A DNA stretch of 64,000 nucleotides, taken from NCBI RefSeq assembly GCF_000157895.3, contig NC_022663.1:3286001-3350000 (forward strand). Direction: 5' to 3'. The stretch is from Mycobacterium kansasii ATCC 12478. Lineage in GTDB: Bacteria > Actinomycetota > Actinomycetes > Mycobacteriales > Mycobacteriaceae. Within the stretch, counting starts at the first letter, position 1. Each line of letters starts with the position of its first letter. The position numbers were made by a program, and so were the translations under genes. The notes under the pieces were generated by a model. It saw nothing but the letters and a program-made list of their open reading frames with translations, did no database searches and was not told where the DNA came from. Below are positions 42,960-52,024 of this stretch, one piece after another.

Positions 42960-45719
42960 TCACTCGGACGTCGATTTCGAAGCGCCCGCCAGTTGGGGCG
43001 AAGCCGACGTCAGAGGTGATGCAGCCCTGGGGCATTGAAGGTCGCCCCTGCGCCCGCGGACTGCGAGCCATATCTGTCCTGCCGCGAGGGGCAGCACGCT
43101 GCATCCGAGGGCCAGCGCCCATCCTTGGATACCGAGCGCCTGTATCTGCAGCGCCTTGGCTAACACGGGGATGGTGAAGGCGGCCGCGATCAGCCCCAGG
43201 CAGATCGCCAGTGCACACCAGACCAGCCGGTTGCGTGTGACAGCGTTGCACAACACCGCGCTGCGGGGCCCGCGCATGTTGAAAACATGCCATAACTGGG
43301 CCAGCGCGATGGTCACAAACGACACCGTTGTGGTTGTCGCGGTGTCGTATTCAAGGCCATACCGGGCAGCCACGAGCGCCAACAGGGTGCTTACCGCGAT
43401 CGCCACTCCATAGCCCGCCATCATGCGCCACAAACTGGCCGAAATGATCGGCTCTTTCGGGCGTCGCGGCGGTTGGTCGAGCACATCGCCCTCTCCTTCG
43501 CCGGTGGCCAACGCGAATGCCGGAAACACGTCGGTCACCAGGTTGAGGAACAAGATCTGCAGGGGCAACAGCGGCAACGGCAGCCCGCCGACCACGGCGA
43601 GCGCCACCACCAGCACCTCGGCCAGATTGCAGGAGAGCAGATAGACCGCGAAGCGGCGGATATTGTCGAAGATGACTCTGCCCTCGCGCGCGGCGATCAC
43701 GATCGTCGGGAATCGGTCATCGAGCAGCACCATGTCGGCCGCATCGCGCGCCACCTCGGTGCCTCGCTTACCCATCGCGACGCCGATGTCGGCCTTCATC
43801 AGGGCCGGTGCGTCGTTGACGCCGTCACCGATCATGGCCACAACTTGGCCGTCGCGTTGGAAGAGGTCAATGAGGTCAAGTTTCTGGCGCGGGCTCACCC
43901 GGGCAAAAACCTGCGTGCGCGCTATGGGCACCGACTCGGGCGCGTCCTTCAGGTGAGACAGCTCGTCACCGGTCGTGACGACAGCGTCAGTCGCTGCGAT
44001 GCCGACCGCCCTTGCGACGGCCACCGCCGTGCTGGGATGGTCACCCGTGGCCATGACGACGCCAATGCCCGCTCGGCGCAGCGCGCCTACCGCGCTGGCG
44101 ATGTCATCCCGCGGCGGGTCACGAAATGCCACCAACCCGACAAACACCATCCCGCTGCCGAAGAGTTGCTGCGGATCCACGCACGCATGCTTGGCGAGCC
44201 CCAGCACACGTAGGCCGTCAGTCGCCAGTTCCCGGGCCACGTCCAGCCAGTGCGCCTTGCGGTCGTCGTCGAACGGCTCCGCCGCGACACCGATGCGATC
44301 CGCCAGCGCCAGCACCACTTCGGGCGCCCCCTTCATCGCAGCAAAATACTCGTCGTGATCACGATGCACGGTCGCCATCCATTTGGTAGCGGGGTCGAAC
44401 GGGTACTCGGCGACCTCCGGGTACCGGGTCAACTGATCGCCGCGACTCAACCCGGCGAGCGCACCGGCCTGTAACAGCGCGACCTCCATCGGATCACCGT
44501 TGCCGACCTTGGTTTCGACGTCGTAGTCAGCGTTTCCGCACAACACCCCAACCAACAACACACGCATGAGGTCCGCGTCGGCAGAGGGGTCGATGGGCAA
44601 ACCCCTGGCGAGCACGGTGTTGGCCTGGTAGTCGAAATCGAACCCACCGGTGACGGTGACGACGCCGTCAACGGCCATACGATTTTCGGTCAATGTGCCG
44701 GTCTTGTCGGTAAGGACCACCGTGGTCGAGCCCAGCGTCTCCACCGCCGAGAGGTTCTCCACCAGTGCGCTTTGTCGCGCCATGCGCAGCATTCCGCGGG
44801 CAAGAGCAAGCGTGGCCACGATCGGCAGGCCTTCCGGGATCGCCGCCACCGCAAGTGCGATCGAGGTCTCGATCATCAGCAGCGCCGGCTTGCCGTTGAG
44901 CAGTCCTGCCGCCGCCACGACGGACGCTAATACCAAGGTCAGCAAGATGAGCTGGCGCGACAGGCGCGCCAGGTGATCTTCCAACGGCGACCTGCCCTGA
45001 TGGGCCTCTTCGACCAGCCGGGTGATGCGGCCAAGCTCGGTGGTCAGCCCGGTGCCCACCACGATGCCTTCGCCGTTGCCGCCGACCACATGAGTGCCCT
45101 TGAACAGCATCGCGGCGCGCTCATAAAGGGCTGCCGCTTCCGGGTCCGGCTCCGCGGTCTTGTGAACCGGCACCGACTCACCGGTCAGTGCCGACTCATC
45201 GACGCTCAGCCCGGCGCTGTCCGCGCAACGTAGGTCGGCGGACACGACGTCACCCGCCTCCAGGAGCACGACGTCGCCGGGCACCAACGCATCGGCGTTG
45301 ATCACCATGGACCGGCCGTCTCTGCGTACCCGAGCGCTGCGCCCGCCCAGCGCTCGCAACGCCTCCATCGAGCGCACTGCCCTGCGCTCCGTCGCGTAGC
45401 CGATCGCCGTGTTGATCAACAGCACGATGGCGATCGCAATCGCCTGTTGCCATTCACCGAAAGAAAATGAAACGACCATCGCCGTTGCCAGCAAGGCCAC
45501 CACGGGGCTTGCGAACTGGCGAACCAGCAGCATGAAGTTGGAGACCGGCCGACGCGTCGCCAGGAGATTAGGGCCGAACAGTCGTCGGCGTCGCTCGACC
45601 GCGGTCTCATCGAGGCCGACCTCGATGTCGACACCCAATTCACCGGCAACATCTGCGACCGGCGAGGCATGCGGATGCTGCGGCAATAACTCGGTTGAAA
45701 CCAATGCTGGGCCCATCAT
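42960..45719 (-). CDS. ctpF: P-type cation-transporting ATPase, CtpF-like
   Basis: A 919-residue P2-type ATPase. It has the phosphatase loop LTGESVPVHK, membrane motif PEGLP in AVAAIPEGLPIVATLALARG, the phosphorylated aspartate in DKTGTLTENRM, and the hinge VAMIGDGVNDAPALMKADIG. Ten membrane helices are expected (about 4 before and 6 after the cytosolic loops). PEGLP and the absence of an N-terminal metal-binding CxxC domain fit alkali or alkaline-earth cation pumps such as CtpF (Rv1997), not copper pumps. In M. tuberculosis it is a DosR-regulon gene next to Rv1996; the same neighbour is here, divergent, with a shared 340-bp promoter region. Confidence 0.93.
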   Translation of the reverse strand: MMGPALVSTELLPQHPHASPVADVAGELGVDIEVGLDETAVERRRRLFGPNLLATRRPVSNFMLLVRQFASPVVALLATAMVVSFSFGEWQQAIAIAIVLLINTAIGYATERRAVRSMEALRALGGRSARVRRDGRSMVINADALVPGDVVLLEAGDVVSADLRCADSAGLSVDESALTGESVPVHKTAEPDPEAAALYERAAMLFKGTHVVGGNGEGIVVGTGLTTELGRITRLVEEAHQGRSPLEDHLARLSRQLILLTLVLASVVAAAGLLNGKPALLMIETSIALAVAAIPEGLPIVATLALARGMLRMARQSALVENLSAVETLGSTTVVLTDKTGTLTENRMAVDGVVTVTGGFDFDYQANTVLARGLPIDPSADADLMRVLLVGVLCGNADYDVETKVGNGDPMEVALLQAGALAGLSRGDQLTRYPEVAEYPFDPATKWMATVHRDHDEYFAAMKGAPEVVLALADRIGVAAEPFDDDRKAHWLDVARELATDGLRVLGLAKHACVDPQQLFGSGMVFVGLVAFRDPPRDDIASAVGALRRAGIGVVMATGDHPSTAVAVARAVGIAATDAVVTTGDELSHLKDAPESVPIARTQVFARVSPRQKLDLIDLFQRDGQVVAMIGDGVNDAPALMKADIGVAMGKRGTEVARDAADMVLLDDRFPTIVIAAREGRVIFDNIRRFAVYLLSCNLAEVLVVALAVVGGLPLPLLPLQILFLNLVTDVFPAFALATGEGEGDVLDQPPRRPKEPIISASLWRMMAGYGVAIAVSTLLALVAARYGLEYDTATTTTVSFVTIALAQLWHVFNMRGPRSAVLCNAVTRNRLVWCALAICLGLIAAAFTIPVLAKALQIQALGIQGWALALGCSVLPLAAGQIWLAVRGRRGDLQCPRAASPLTSASPQLAGASKSTSE

Positions 45720-46059
45720 TTCGAGCGTGACATCGCAGACGCCGCACCGTCAGGAGGCAAAGGTCACACAGCGTAGCGACGACGCCGATGCCCGGCCGTC
45801 AGGGCGGTCCGGTGTGCCGACGATGGCCCCCGGTGCCGGTCCTATGGCAAGCGGGCTGGCGAGTGCCTCACGGGCCAAGCATTGATCACAGTGTGACCCT
45901 GTCGGGCCGTCTCTGGTCCAGACCGGGGCGCCAGTGCCCGATGAGTTAGGGACCAATGCCTCCTGTCCCGACCGCGATGGTTGCCTAACGTAAGCAGCAC
46001 CGGGACGACACGCTTGCCCACGACGTGCCGTAGTTATGGGTCCGATCAGGGAGGTCCTC
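45720..46059. promoter_or_regulatory. divergent ctpF/usp promoter region with possible DosR-like box
   Basis: 340 bp without a gene. At 45946-45965 the sequence TTAGGGACCAATGCCTCCTG resembles the DosR box (TTSGGGACTWWAGTCCCSAA) at about 13 of 20 positions, including GGGAC. A separate GTCCC follows at about 45968. The corresponding pair in M. tuberculosis is induced by hypoxia through DosR. The match is partial. Confidence 0.4.
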
Positions 46060-46977
46060 ATGCCAGATTCGCACATCCACCCCGGAATTGTGGTTGGTAT
46101 CGATGGCTCGCCATCGTCCACAGCGGCGGTCCAATGGGCGGCAAGGGATGCTGAGATGCGCAACGTGCCAATTCATTTGGTGCATGTCATCGCTCCTATG
46201 GCTACCTCGGAGGGGTGGTCAGGCCTCCCGATAATCGCCAACTATGCGGATTGGCAAGAAGAACGCGCGCGCGAAATCATCGAACAGGCCGGCAAGGTCG
46301 TCGCCGAGGCCACCTCGACAAGCCGCGCCCCGCATGTCACCAGCGAGGTGCTGCACGCCGCAATTGTGCCCGCCCTGGTTGACCTGTCCAAGAGCGCCGA
46401 CATGGTCGTAGTCGGCTGCCGCGGCCACGACGGTGTGGCCGGCGCGCTGTTGGGATCGGTTAGCTCCGGACTAGCCCACCACGCCCACTGCCCGGTCGCC
46501 GTGATCCACGACGAGGACGTGCTCGAGGCGCGCTCGCCGCAGGCGGCTGTGGTGGTGGGCATCGACGGCTCACCGACCTCTGAGTTGGCCACCGATATCG
46601 CATTCGATGAGGCATCGCGCCGTGGTGTGGAATTGGTGGCACTGCATGCCTGGAGTGATATGGGCCCGCTCGACTTCCCGAGTACCAACTGGGCGCCCAT
46701 TGAGTGGCGCAACATCGAGGACCAGGAGAAAGAAGTCCTGGCCGAGCGTCTTTCTGGATGGCAAGAACGTTATCCCGACGTGGTCGTGCGCAAGGTAGTG
46801 GTGTGCGATCGACCGGCCCCCCGTCTGCTCGAACAAGCAAAGACCGCTCAGCTATTGGTGGTGGGCAGCCATGGCCGCGGCGGGTTCCCCGGCATGCTGC
46901 TCGGCTCGGTCAGCAGGGCGGTCGTCAACTCGGCACAGATTCCGGTGATCATCGCCCGCAGACCTCAAACCCATTGA
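46060..46977 (+). CDS. tandem universal stress protein, Rv1996-like
   Basis: About 305 residues with two USP domains (about 8-150 and 158-300). Each begins with the ATP-binding strand (VVGIDGSPSS and VVGIDGSPTS) and carries the Gx2Gx9GS phosphate loop (GCRGHDGVAGALLGSVS; GSHGRGGFPGMLLGSVS), so ATP binding is expected. ATG 46060 follows CAGGGAGG at a good distance; an in-frame ATG 24 bp upstream is less likely. The pairing with ctpF matches Rv1996/Rv1997 of the M. tuberculosis dormancy regulon. Confidence 0.93.
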   Translation: MPDSHIHPGIVVGIDGSPSSTAAVQWAARDAEMRNVPIHLVHVIAPMATSEGWSGLPIIANYADWQEERAREIIEQAGKVVAEATSTSRAPHVTSEVLHAAIVPALVDLSKSADMVVVGCRGHDGVAGALLGSVSSGLAHHAHCPVAVIHDEDVLEARSPQAAVVVGIDGSPTSELATDIAFDEASRRGVELVALHAWSDMGPLDFPSTNWAPIEWRNIEDQEKEVLAERLSGWQERYPDVVVRKVVVCDRPAPRLLEQAKTAQLLVVGSHGRGGFPGMLLGSVSRAVVNSAQIPVIIARRPQTH

Positions 46978-47014
46978 GGCCGAGCCGAAGTGGAACTTGC
47001 GAAGGGAGATGATG

Positions 47015-47254
47015 ATGAGCTGTTGCTGCGGACACGGCCCCTGGCATTGCCATGGCTACCCTTATGCGCCTTCGGCGGCGTATGGGCCGCCTGCCAGCTT
47101 CTACTACGAACCGCCCGAACCATATCGGCGGCGCCGACGTCGACAGCCAGACGCTGAGGAATTGGCCGACTATCTAAGCGAACTCGAGGCAGAAGTCGCG
47201 CGTATCCGGCGCGAACTCGACGAGCTTCGTGGTGCCGGCCCTACTGAAAGCTGA
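47015..47254 (+). CDS. small Cys/His-rich protein with C-terminal coiled coil
   Basis: About 79 residues. GAAGGGAG precedes three consecutive ATG codons (47009, 47012, 47015); the last gives the best spacing. The N-terminus MSCCCGHGPWHCHGYPYAP is packed with Cys and His, followed by a Tyr/Pro stretch, a basic patch RRRRRR, and heptads (ELADYLSELEAEVARIRREL) typical of a short coiled coil. It begins 38 bp after the usp gene and could belong to the same transcript. A metal-binding or redox function is possible; family not recognised. Confidence 0.7.
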   Translation: MSCCCGHGPWHCHGYPYAPSAAYGPPASFYYEPPEPYRRRRRRQPDAEELADYLSELEAEVARIRRELDELRGAGPTES

Positions 47255-47426
47255 TTTACGAACCCAAAGCGTGTCGGGCAGCTGGCTGCGGCCGAGTCGG
47301 TGGAGTAGCAGGGCGATCGGCTGACAATGAACGATGCCGCCAGCCGTGTCCACCCCGGGGGACTACGCGGCGAGCGCTGGCGCGTCAGTTCATCGGCGGC
47401 AAAACCCAAGACGCCCCGTCGGCGCC

Positions 47427-48644
47427 TCAGAAAAAGAATCCGGCATGCGGTGTCTCCGGCACCGCGAACAGCCGATCCGCCGTGGCGAGTGCGGCTGCAT
47501 CGTCGGCTCGGACCAGTCCGGCCACGGCGAGGCTGCGCCAGGTGGTGCCGCCGAGTAAAACGGCGGCAAGCCCGTGGACGCCGATGTGTAGCTGCGGACG
47601 CCGCCGAGTCGGTTCGGCGCCGTCGCCGGTGATGGTGAAGCTGGTCGAATTACCCGGCAAGAGTGGATCGTTGACCGCGACGGTGACAGAACCGTCGCCC
47701 GTATATCGGCGTGCGGAAAGCGCCTGGTAGGCGTCGACGACGCGGAGCCACGTCTCGTCGTATATCCGGGTGACCTTCGCGGCCCGCCGGTCGACAAGCA
47801 ACCACGGCAACAGATCGTCAACCGGGAGCATCCAAAACACCACGCGGTCAATGAGATCCAGCCCCAGCAGAAAGCGCAGCAGGCCCAGATAGGCATCCGT
47901 GGATGGGGCGAAGAAGTCCTCGACCGCGATGGTGCGTTGTTCGCTGACGAACCAGCTTTCGGTGTCGAGGGGGCGGTAGCGGACGAAGCCAGACTCCGCC
48001 CCCGGCTCACCGTGCACCGCGATATACCAAGGCCCAGAGTATGCTTCGGCGCGCAGCCGCAGGCCCCGCCACCAAACCGGTGCGCGCTCAACCGTTCCCG
48101 GCCGGGACGACCGGTTCCCGGCGTAGATTCGGGGCAGCACGTCCCATGCCTGCGCGGTGTCGAGCAGCCGCACCGGTCCGCCGGCTCCGACGCCCGGACG
48201 TAGCGCGGCTCGCCGGGTATGAACCTCCACGCTCTGCGATGAACTCGCCACGCCGTAGCCGAACCGTTCATAGATTGTCGCTTCAGAGGCGCGCAGTGTC
48301 GCGACCACTTCTCCCCGGGTGGCGATGTCGTGCAGCTGATGACGGATCAGCTCGGTGGCGATACCTCGACGGGTGAACGACGGCAGCACCCCGATGTGCG
48401 TCACGGCGGCATGCCGCACGACCGCTCCGCCGGGAAGTGTCAGTCCGCAGGTGACGGCATCAGCAGTGCCGACCAGCTGTCGTCCGGCGAAAGCGCCCAC
48501 CGTACGGCCTGGTTCGAACAGCGTGGTGAGCTCGCCTGGCGGCAGGTCCGGCGGGGGCGGCAACCCGACCATGGCGGCCCGGAAAATACCAGCCGCCGCG
48601 ACGAGGTCGTCTTCACTGTCGAGAACACGGATCTCGATGCCCAC
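47427..48644 (-). CDS. Eis-like GNAT N-acetyltransferase
   Basis: About 405 residues (GTG 48644, VGIEIRVLDSEDDLVAAAGI; the frame is open to 48707). The N-terminal GNAT domain has the acetyl-CoA loop VLPSFTRRGIATELIRHQLH and the Eis phrase ASEATIYERFGYGVAS. A second GNAT-like domain and the C-terminal SCP-like domain ending in an aromatic carboxyl-terminus (HAGFFF) complete the Eis architecture, where the terminal carboxylate acts in catalysis. It is a divergent Eis homologue, not the M. tuberculosis Rv2416c orthologue by sequence feel. Eis enzymes acetylate aminoglycosides and lysines; activity here is not provable. Confidence 0.88.
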   Translation of the reverse strand: MGIEIRVLDSEDDLVAAAGIFRAAMVGLPPPPDLPPGELTTLFEPGRTVGAFAGRQLVGTADAVTCGLTLPGGAVVRHAAVTHIGVLPSFTRRGIATELIRHQLHDIATRGEVVATLRASEATIYERFGYGVASSSQSVEVHTRRAALRPGVGAGGPVRLLDTAQAWDVLPRIYAGNRSSRPGTVERAPVWWRGLRLRAEAYSGPWYIAVHGEPGAESGFVRYRPLDTESWFVSEQRTIAVEDFFAPSTDAYLGLLRFLLGLDLIDRVVFWMLPVDDLLPWLLVDRRAAKVTRIYDETWLRVVDAYQALSARRYTGDGSVTVAVNDPLLPGNSTSFTITGDGAEPTRRRPQLHIGVHGLAAVLLGGTTWRSLAVAGLVRADDAAALATADRLFAVPETPHAGFFF

Positions 48645-48722
48645 CCGGCCATCATGGCGGGTGCCCTCGACGGCAGCTCGGCCGGACCATACCGACGCTG
48701 CGCCCAACCCGACCGAGCTGAA

Positions 48723-49127
48723 TCACTTCCGCGCCGGCGGTACGGCCGCGGGCACCATTTTCAGATAGTGCTTGACATTGAATCGGTCGAAGGCGCGCTT
48801 CTGACGAGGGGCCAGTTGCCCGGCCGCAGTCGCTGGGTCGATGATCTGCGGGTCGACAGCCTCAGATGTTTCTCCATGAACGCGGATGGTGGCGTGCCCC
48901 GCAGCCAAGACATTTCGCAGCCAATCGGTATGCGTGCCGTAGGGCAGCGGAATGATGAAGCCGTCGGTTACTCGTTCCGCCACCACGGGTGTGGCGTACC
49001 GCTTGCCGGTGCGGCGCCCCATGTGTTCGATGACGCTGGCGTACCAGTACTTTCGACCAGCCACCAGCATCATGGCCGGATTCAGCACGTGCTTGTTGAA
49101 CACTCGCACGGTATCAAGGACCGCCAT
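48723..49127 (-). CDS. deazaflavin-dependent nitroreductase family (Ddn-like, DUF385)
   Basis: A 134-residue split beta-barrel protein. The family pattern is clear: FNKHVLNPAMMLVAGRKYWY, HMGRRTGKRYATPVVAERVT, FIIPLPYGTHTDWLRNVLAA and GHATIRVHGE. These proteins bind F420 and reduce quinones or nitro compounds; Ddn activates pretomanid in M. tuberculosis. The N-terminal membrane-binding region of Ddn is absent. It is 78 bp upstream of the Eis-like gene on the same strand. Confidence 0.9.
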   Translation of the reverse strand: MAVLDTVRVFNKHVLNPAMMLVAGRKYWYASVIEHMGRRTGKRYATPVVAERVTDGFIIPLPYGTHTDWLRNVLAAGHATIRVHGETSEAVDPQIIDPATAAGQLAPRQKRAFDRFNVKHYLKMVPAAVPPARK

Positions 49128-49344
49128 GACCGGCCTTCTTTCTCGGCAGAGGAGCGATTACCGGCGAACGAAATATCCTCGCGCAGTGGGGCCTTCAGGT
49201 CTGCCCATGGTAGGTCTGCTGGCGCAGACGGCCTAGGGCCTTTGGTCCCACGCCGCGCAACGTGAGTGGGTACCTAGCCTAGCCCTAGCCAACAAAAAGG
49301 GCGGTTATGATCGCTGGCGACTGACTTATCGGGTGGGAGGTCCA

Positions 49345-49569
49345 ATGGGCCGCAACGTAGGTCCGTTCCTCGTGGTGGCCGGAATCATCATCGCGGTGCT
49401 GGGTGTCTTGACGTGGGTCGGCGGACTCTGGTGGGTCGGACGGCTTCCCGGCGACATCAGAATCGAGCGAGGAAACGTGCGCATCTACGTCCCGGTGGTC
49501 TCGATGCTGGTCATCTCGATCGTCGGCAGCGTGGTGCTGACAATTCTGCTGCACCTGTTTCGCCGATGA
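49345..49569 (+). CDS. DUF2905 small membrane protein
   Basis: A 74-residue protein with two membrane helices (about 5-27 and 48-70) joined by a loop containing the family motif GRLPGDIRIERGNVRIYVPV. ATG 49345 has GGGAGG six bases upstream; the earlier in-frame GTG 49333 is not better. It is convergent with icd2. Function unknown. Confidence 0.88.
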   Translation: MGRNVGPFLVVAGIIIAVLGVLTWVGGLWWVGRLPGDIRIERGNVRIYVPVVSMLVISIVGSVVLTILLHLFRR

Positions 49570-49620
49570 TGCCCGGCAGGCCGCGCCTGAGCCGCCGCTG
49601 TAGTGCGGCGCAGGAGGGTG

Positions 49621-51858
49621 TCAGCCCGGTGCGGCGGTCAACGCCTCGTTGAACGTTTTGCTCGGCCGCATCACCGCCGTGGTCTTCTCCCGGTCCGGCG
49701 CGTAGTAGCCGCCGATGTCCGCCTCCGCGCCCTGCGCCGCGGCGAGTTCGGCGACGATGGTTTCCTCGTTTTTGGCCAAGGAGTCGGCCAGGGGTGCGAA
49801 GTGTTCCCGGAGCTGCTGGTCCTCGTTCTGCGCGGCAAGTTCTTGCGCCCAGTACATGGCGAGGTAGAACTGACTGCCCCGGTTGTCGAGCTCACCGGTC
49901 TTGCGTGACGGGCTCTTGTTGTTGTCCAGCAGCTTGCCGATCGCCGCATCCAGCGTCTTGCCCAGGATCTTGGCCTTCTTGTTGCCCGTCTTGGCGCCCA
50001 TGTCGTCCAGGCTGGCGCCGATTGCCAGAAACTCGCCCAGCGAATCCCAGCGCAGGTGATTCTCCTCCACGAGTTGGTGGACATGCTTGGGCGCCGAACC
50101 GCCGGCCCCCGTCTCGTACATGCCGCCACCGGCCATCAGCGGAACGATGGACAACATCTTGGCACTGGTGCCCAATTCGAGGATCGGGAACAAATCGGTG
50201 AGGTAGTCGCGCAGGATGTTGCCGGTAGCGGCGATGGTGTCCAGCCCGCGGATCAGCCGCTCCAGCGTGTACCGCATGGCGCGCACCTGCGACATGATCT
50301 GGATATCCAGGCCGTTGGTGTAGTGGTCCTGCAGATAGAGCTTGACCTTCTTGATCAGCTCGTTCTCGTGCGGGCGGTAGGGGTCGAGCCAGAACAGCAC
50401 CGGCATTCCGGAGTTGCGGGCCCGGGTGACGGCCAGCTTGACCCAGTCGCGGATCGCCGCGTCGGTGACCGTGCACATGCGCCAGATGTCACCGGTTTCC
50501 ACGTTCTGGGTCAGCAGCACTTCGCCAGTGTCGAGGTCGACGATGTTGGCAACGCCGTCCTCGGGAATCTCGAATGTCTTGTCGTGCGAGCCGTATTCCT
50601 CGGCCTTCTGCGCCATCAGCCCGACGTTGGGCACCGTGCCCATGGTGCGTGGATCGAAGGCGCCGTTGGTCTTACAGAAATTGATCAGCTCTTGGTAGAT
50701 GCGGGAGAAGGTGGACTCCGGCATCACCGCCTTGGTGTCCTTGGGCCGGCCGTCGGCGCCCCACATCTTGCCGCCGGCTCGGATCATCGCCGGCATGGAA
50801 GCGTCCACGATCACGTCGCTGGGCGAATGGAAGTTCGAGATGCCCTTGGCCGAATCCACCATGGCCAGCTCGGGACGATGTTCGTGGCAGGCGTGCAGAT
50901 CCCGGATGATCTCATCGTGCAGCGACGCGGGCAGCGACTCGATCTTGTTGTAAAGGTCGACCAACCCGTTGTTGACGTTGACACCTAATTCGTCGAACAG
51001 CTCCTGGTGTTTGGCGAAGGCGTCCTTGTAGAAGGTCCGCACCGCGTGGCCGAAGACGATGGGATGCGAAATCTTCATCATCGTCGCCTTGACGTGCAGT
51101 GAGAACATCACGCCGGTCTTGCGCGCGTCCTCCATCTGCTCCTCGTAGAACTCGACCAGGGCCTTCTTGCTCATAAACATGCTGTCGATGATGTCGCCTT
51201 CGCCCAACGAGACCTTGGGCTTGAGCACCAGCGTCTCGCCGCTCTTGGTCACCAGCTCCATCTTCACGTCGCGCGCGCGGTCCAAGGTCATGGACTTCTC
51301 GCCGTGGTAGAAGTCGCCGTGCTTCATGGTAGCCACATGGGTGCGCGAGGCCATCGACCACTCGCCCATGCTGTGGGGGTGCTTGCGGGCGTATTCCTTG
51401 ACCGCCTTGGGTGCGCGACGGTCGGAGTTGCCCTCCCGCAGCACCGGGTTCACCGCGCTGCCCAGGCACTTGGCATAGCGGTTCCGGATGTCTTTTTCCT
51501 CGTCGGTCTTGGGATCTGCGGGGTAGTCCGGAAGCTTGTAGCCCTTGCCCTGCAGTTCTTTGATGGCCGACACCAGCTGCGGCACCGAGGCGCTGATGTT
51601 GGGCAGCTTGATGATGTTGGTCTCCGGTAGCTGCGTCAACCGTCCCAGCTCGGCCAGATCGTCTGGCACGCGTTGGTCCTCGGTCAGGTAATCGGGAAAC
51701 TCGGCGAGGATCCGGCTCGCCAGGGAGATGTCACTGCTCTTGATCTTGATGCCCGCCGGCTCGGCGAAGGCGCGAAGTATCGGCAGAAAGGCGTAGGTCG
51801 CCAGCAGCGGCGCCTCATCGGTCAGGGTGTAGATGATGGTCGGCTGCTCGTCACTCAT
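49621..51858 (-). CDS. icd2: monomeric NADP-dependent isocitrate dehydrogenase
   Basis: A 745-residue IDH of the monomeric type, oxidising isocitrate to 2-oxoglutarate in the TCA cycle. Family phrases include IIYTLTDEAPLLATYAFLPI, NGLVDLYNKIESLPASLHDE, CHEHRPELAMVDSAKGISNF, SDVIVDASMPAMIRAGGKMW and FWLDPYRPHENELI. The length equals what I recall for M. tuberculosis Icd2 (Rv0066c). In that genome it lies a few genes after celA1, but here about 17 kb of other genes intervene. Confidence 0.98.
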   Translation of the reverse strand: MSDEQPTIIYTLTDEAPLLATYAFLPILRAFAEPAGIKIKSSDISLASRILAEFPDYLTEDQRVPDDLAELGRLTQLPETNIIKLPNISASVPQLVSAIKELQGKGYKLPDYPADPKTDEEKDIRNRYAKCLGSAVNPVLREGNSDRRAPKAVKEYARKHPHSMGEWSMASRTHVATMKHGDFYHGEKSMTLDRARDVKMELVTKSGETLVLKPKVSLGEGDIIDSMFMSKKALVEFYEEQMEDARKTGVMFSLHVKATMMKISHPIVFGHAVRTFYKDAFAKHQELFDELGVNVNNGLVDLYNKIESLPASLHDEIIRDLHACHEHRPELAMVDSAKGISNFHSPSDVIVDASMPAMIRAGGKMWGADGRPKDTKAVMPESTFSRIYQELINFCKTNGAFDPRTMGTVPNVGLMAQKAEEYGSHDKTFEIPEDGVANIVDLDTGEVLLTQNVETGDIWRMCTVTDAAIRDWVKLAVTRARNSGMPVLFWLDPYRPHENELIKKVKLYLQDHYTNGLDIQIMSQVRAMRYTLERLIRGLDTIAATGNILRDYLTDLFPILELGTSAKMLSIVPLMAGGGMYETGAGGSAPKHVHQLVEENHLRWDSLGEFLAIGASLDDMGAKTGNKKAKILGKTLDAAIGKLLDNNKSPSRKTGELDNRGSQFYLAMYWAQELAAQNEDQQLREHFAPLADSLAKNEETIVAELAAAQGAEADIGGYYAPDREKTTAVMRPSKTFNEALTAAPG

Positions 51859-52024
51859 CGGTGTGTCTCCCGGCGTCGCTATTGGTCAGATTCGAGGGCT
51901 CAGCGTTGGATCGGCGCCTAACCAGTATCGCGGCTCCATTGTGCCGAAAATCATTCGGGAAGTGTTCGCTGCGCCTGCTCCGATTTCATGAGCGCGACGG
52001 CACTGGCCACACCAGCCACATCGG

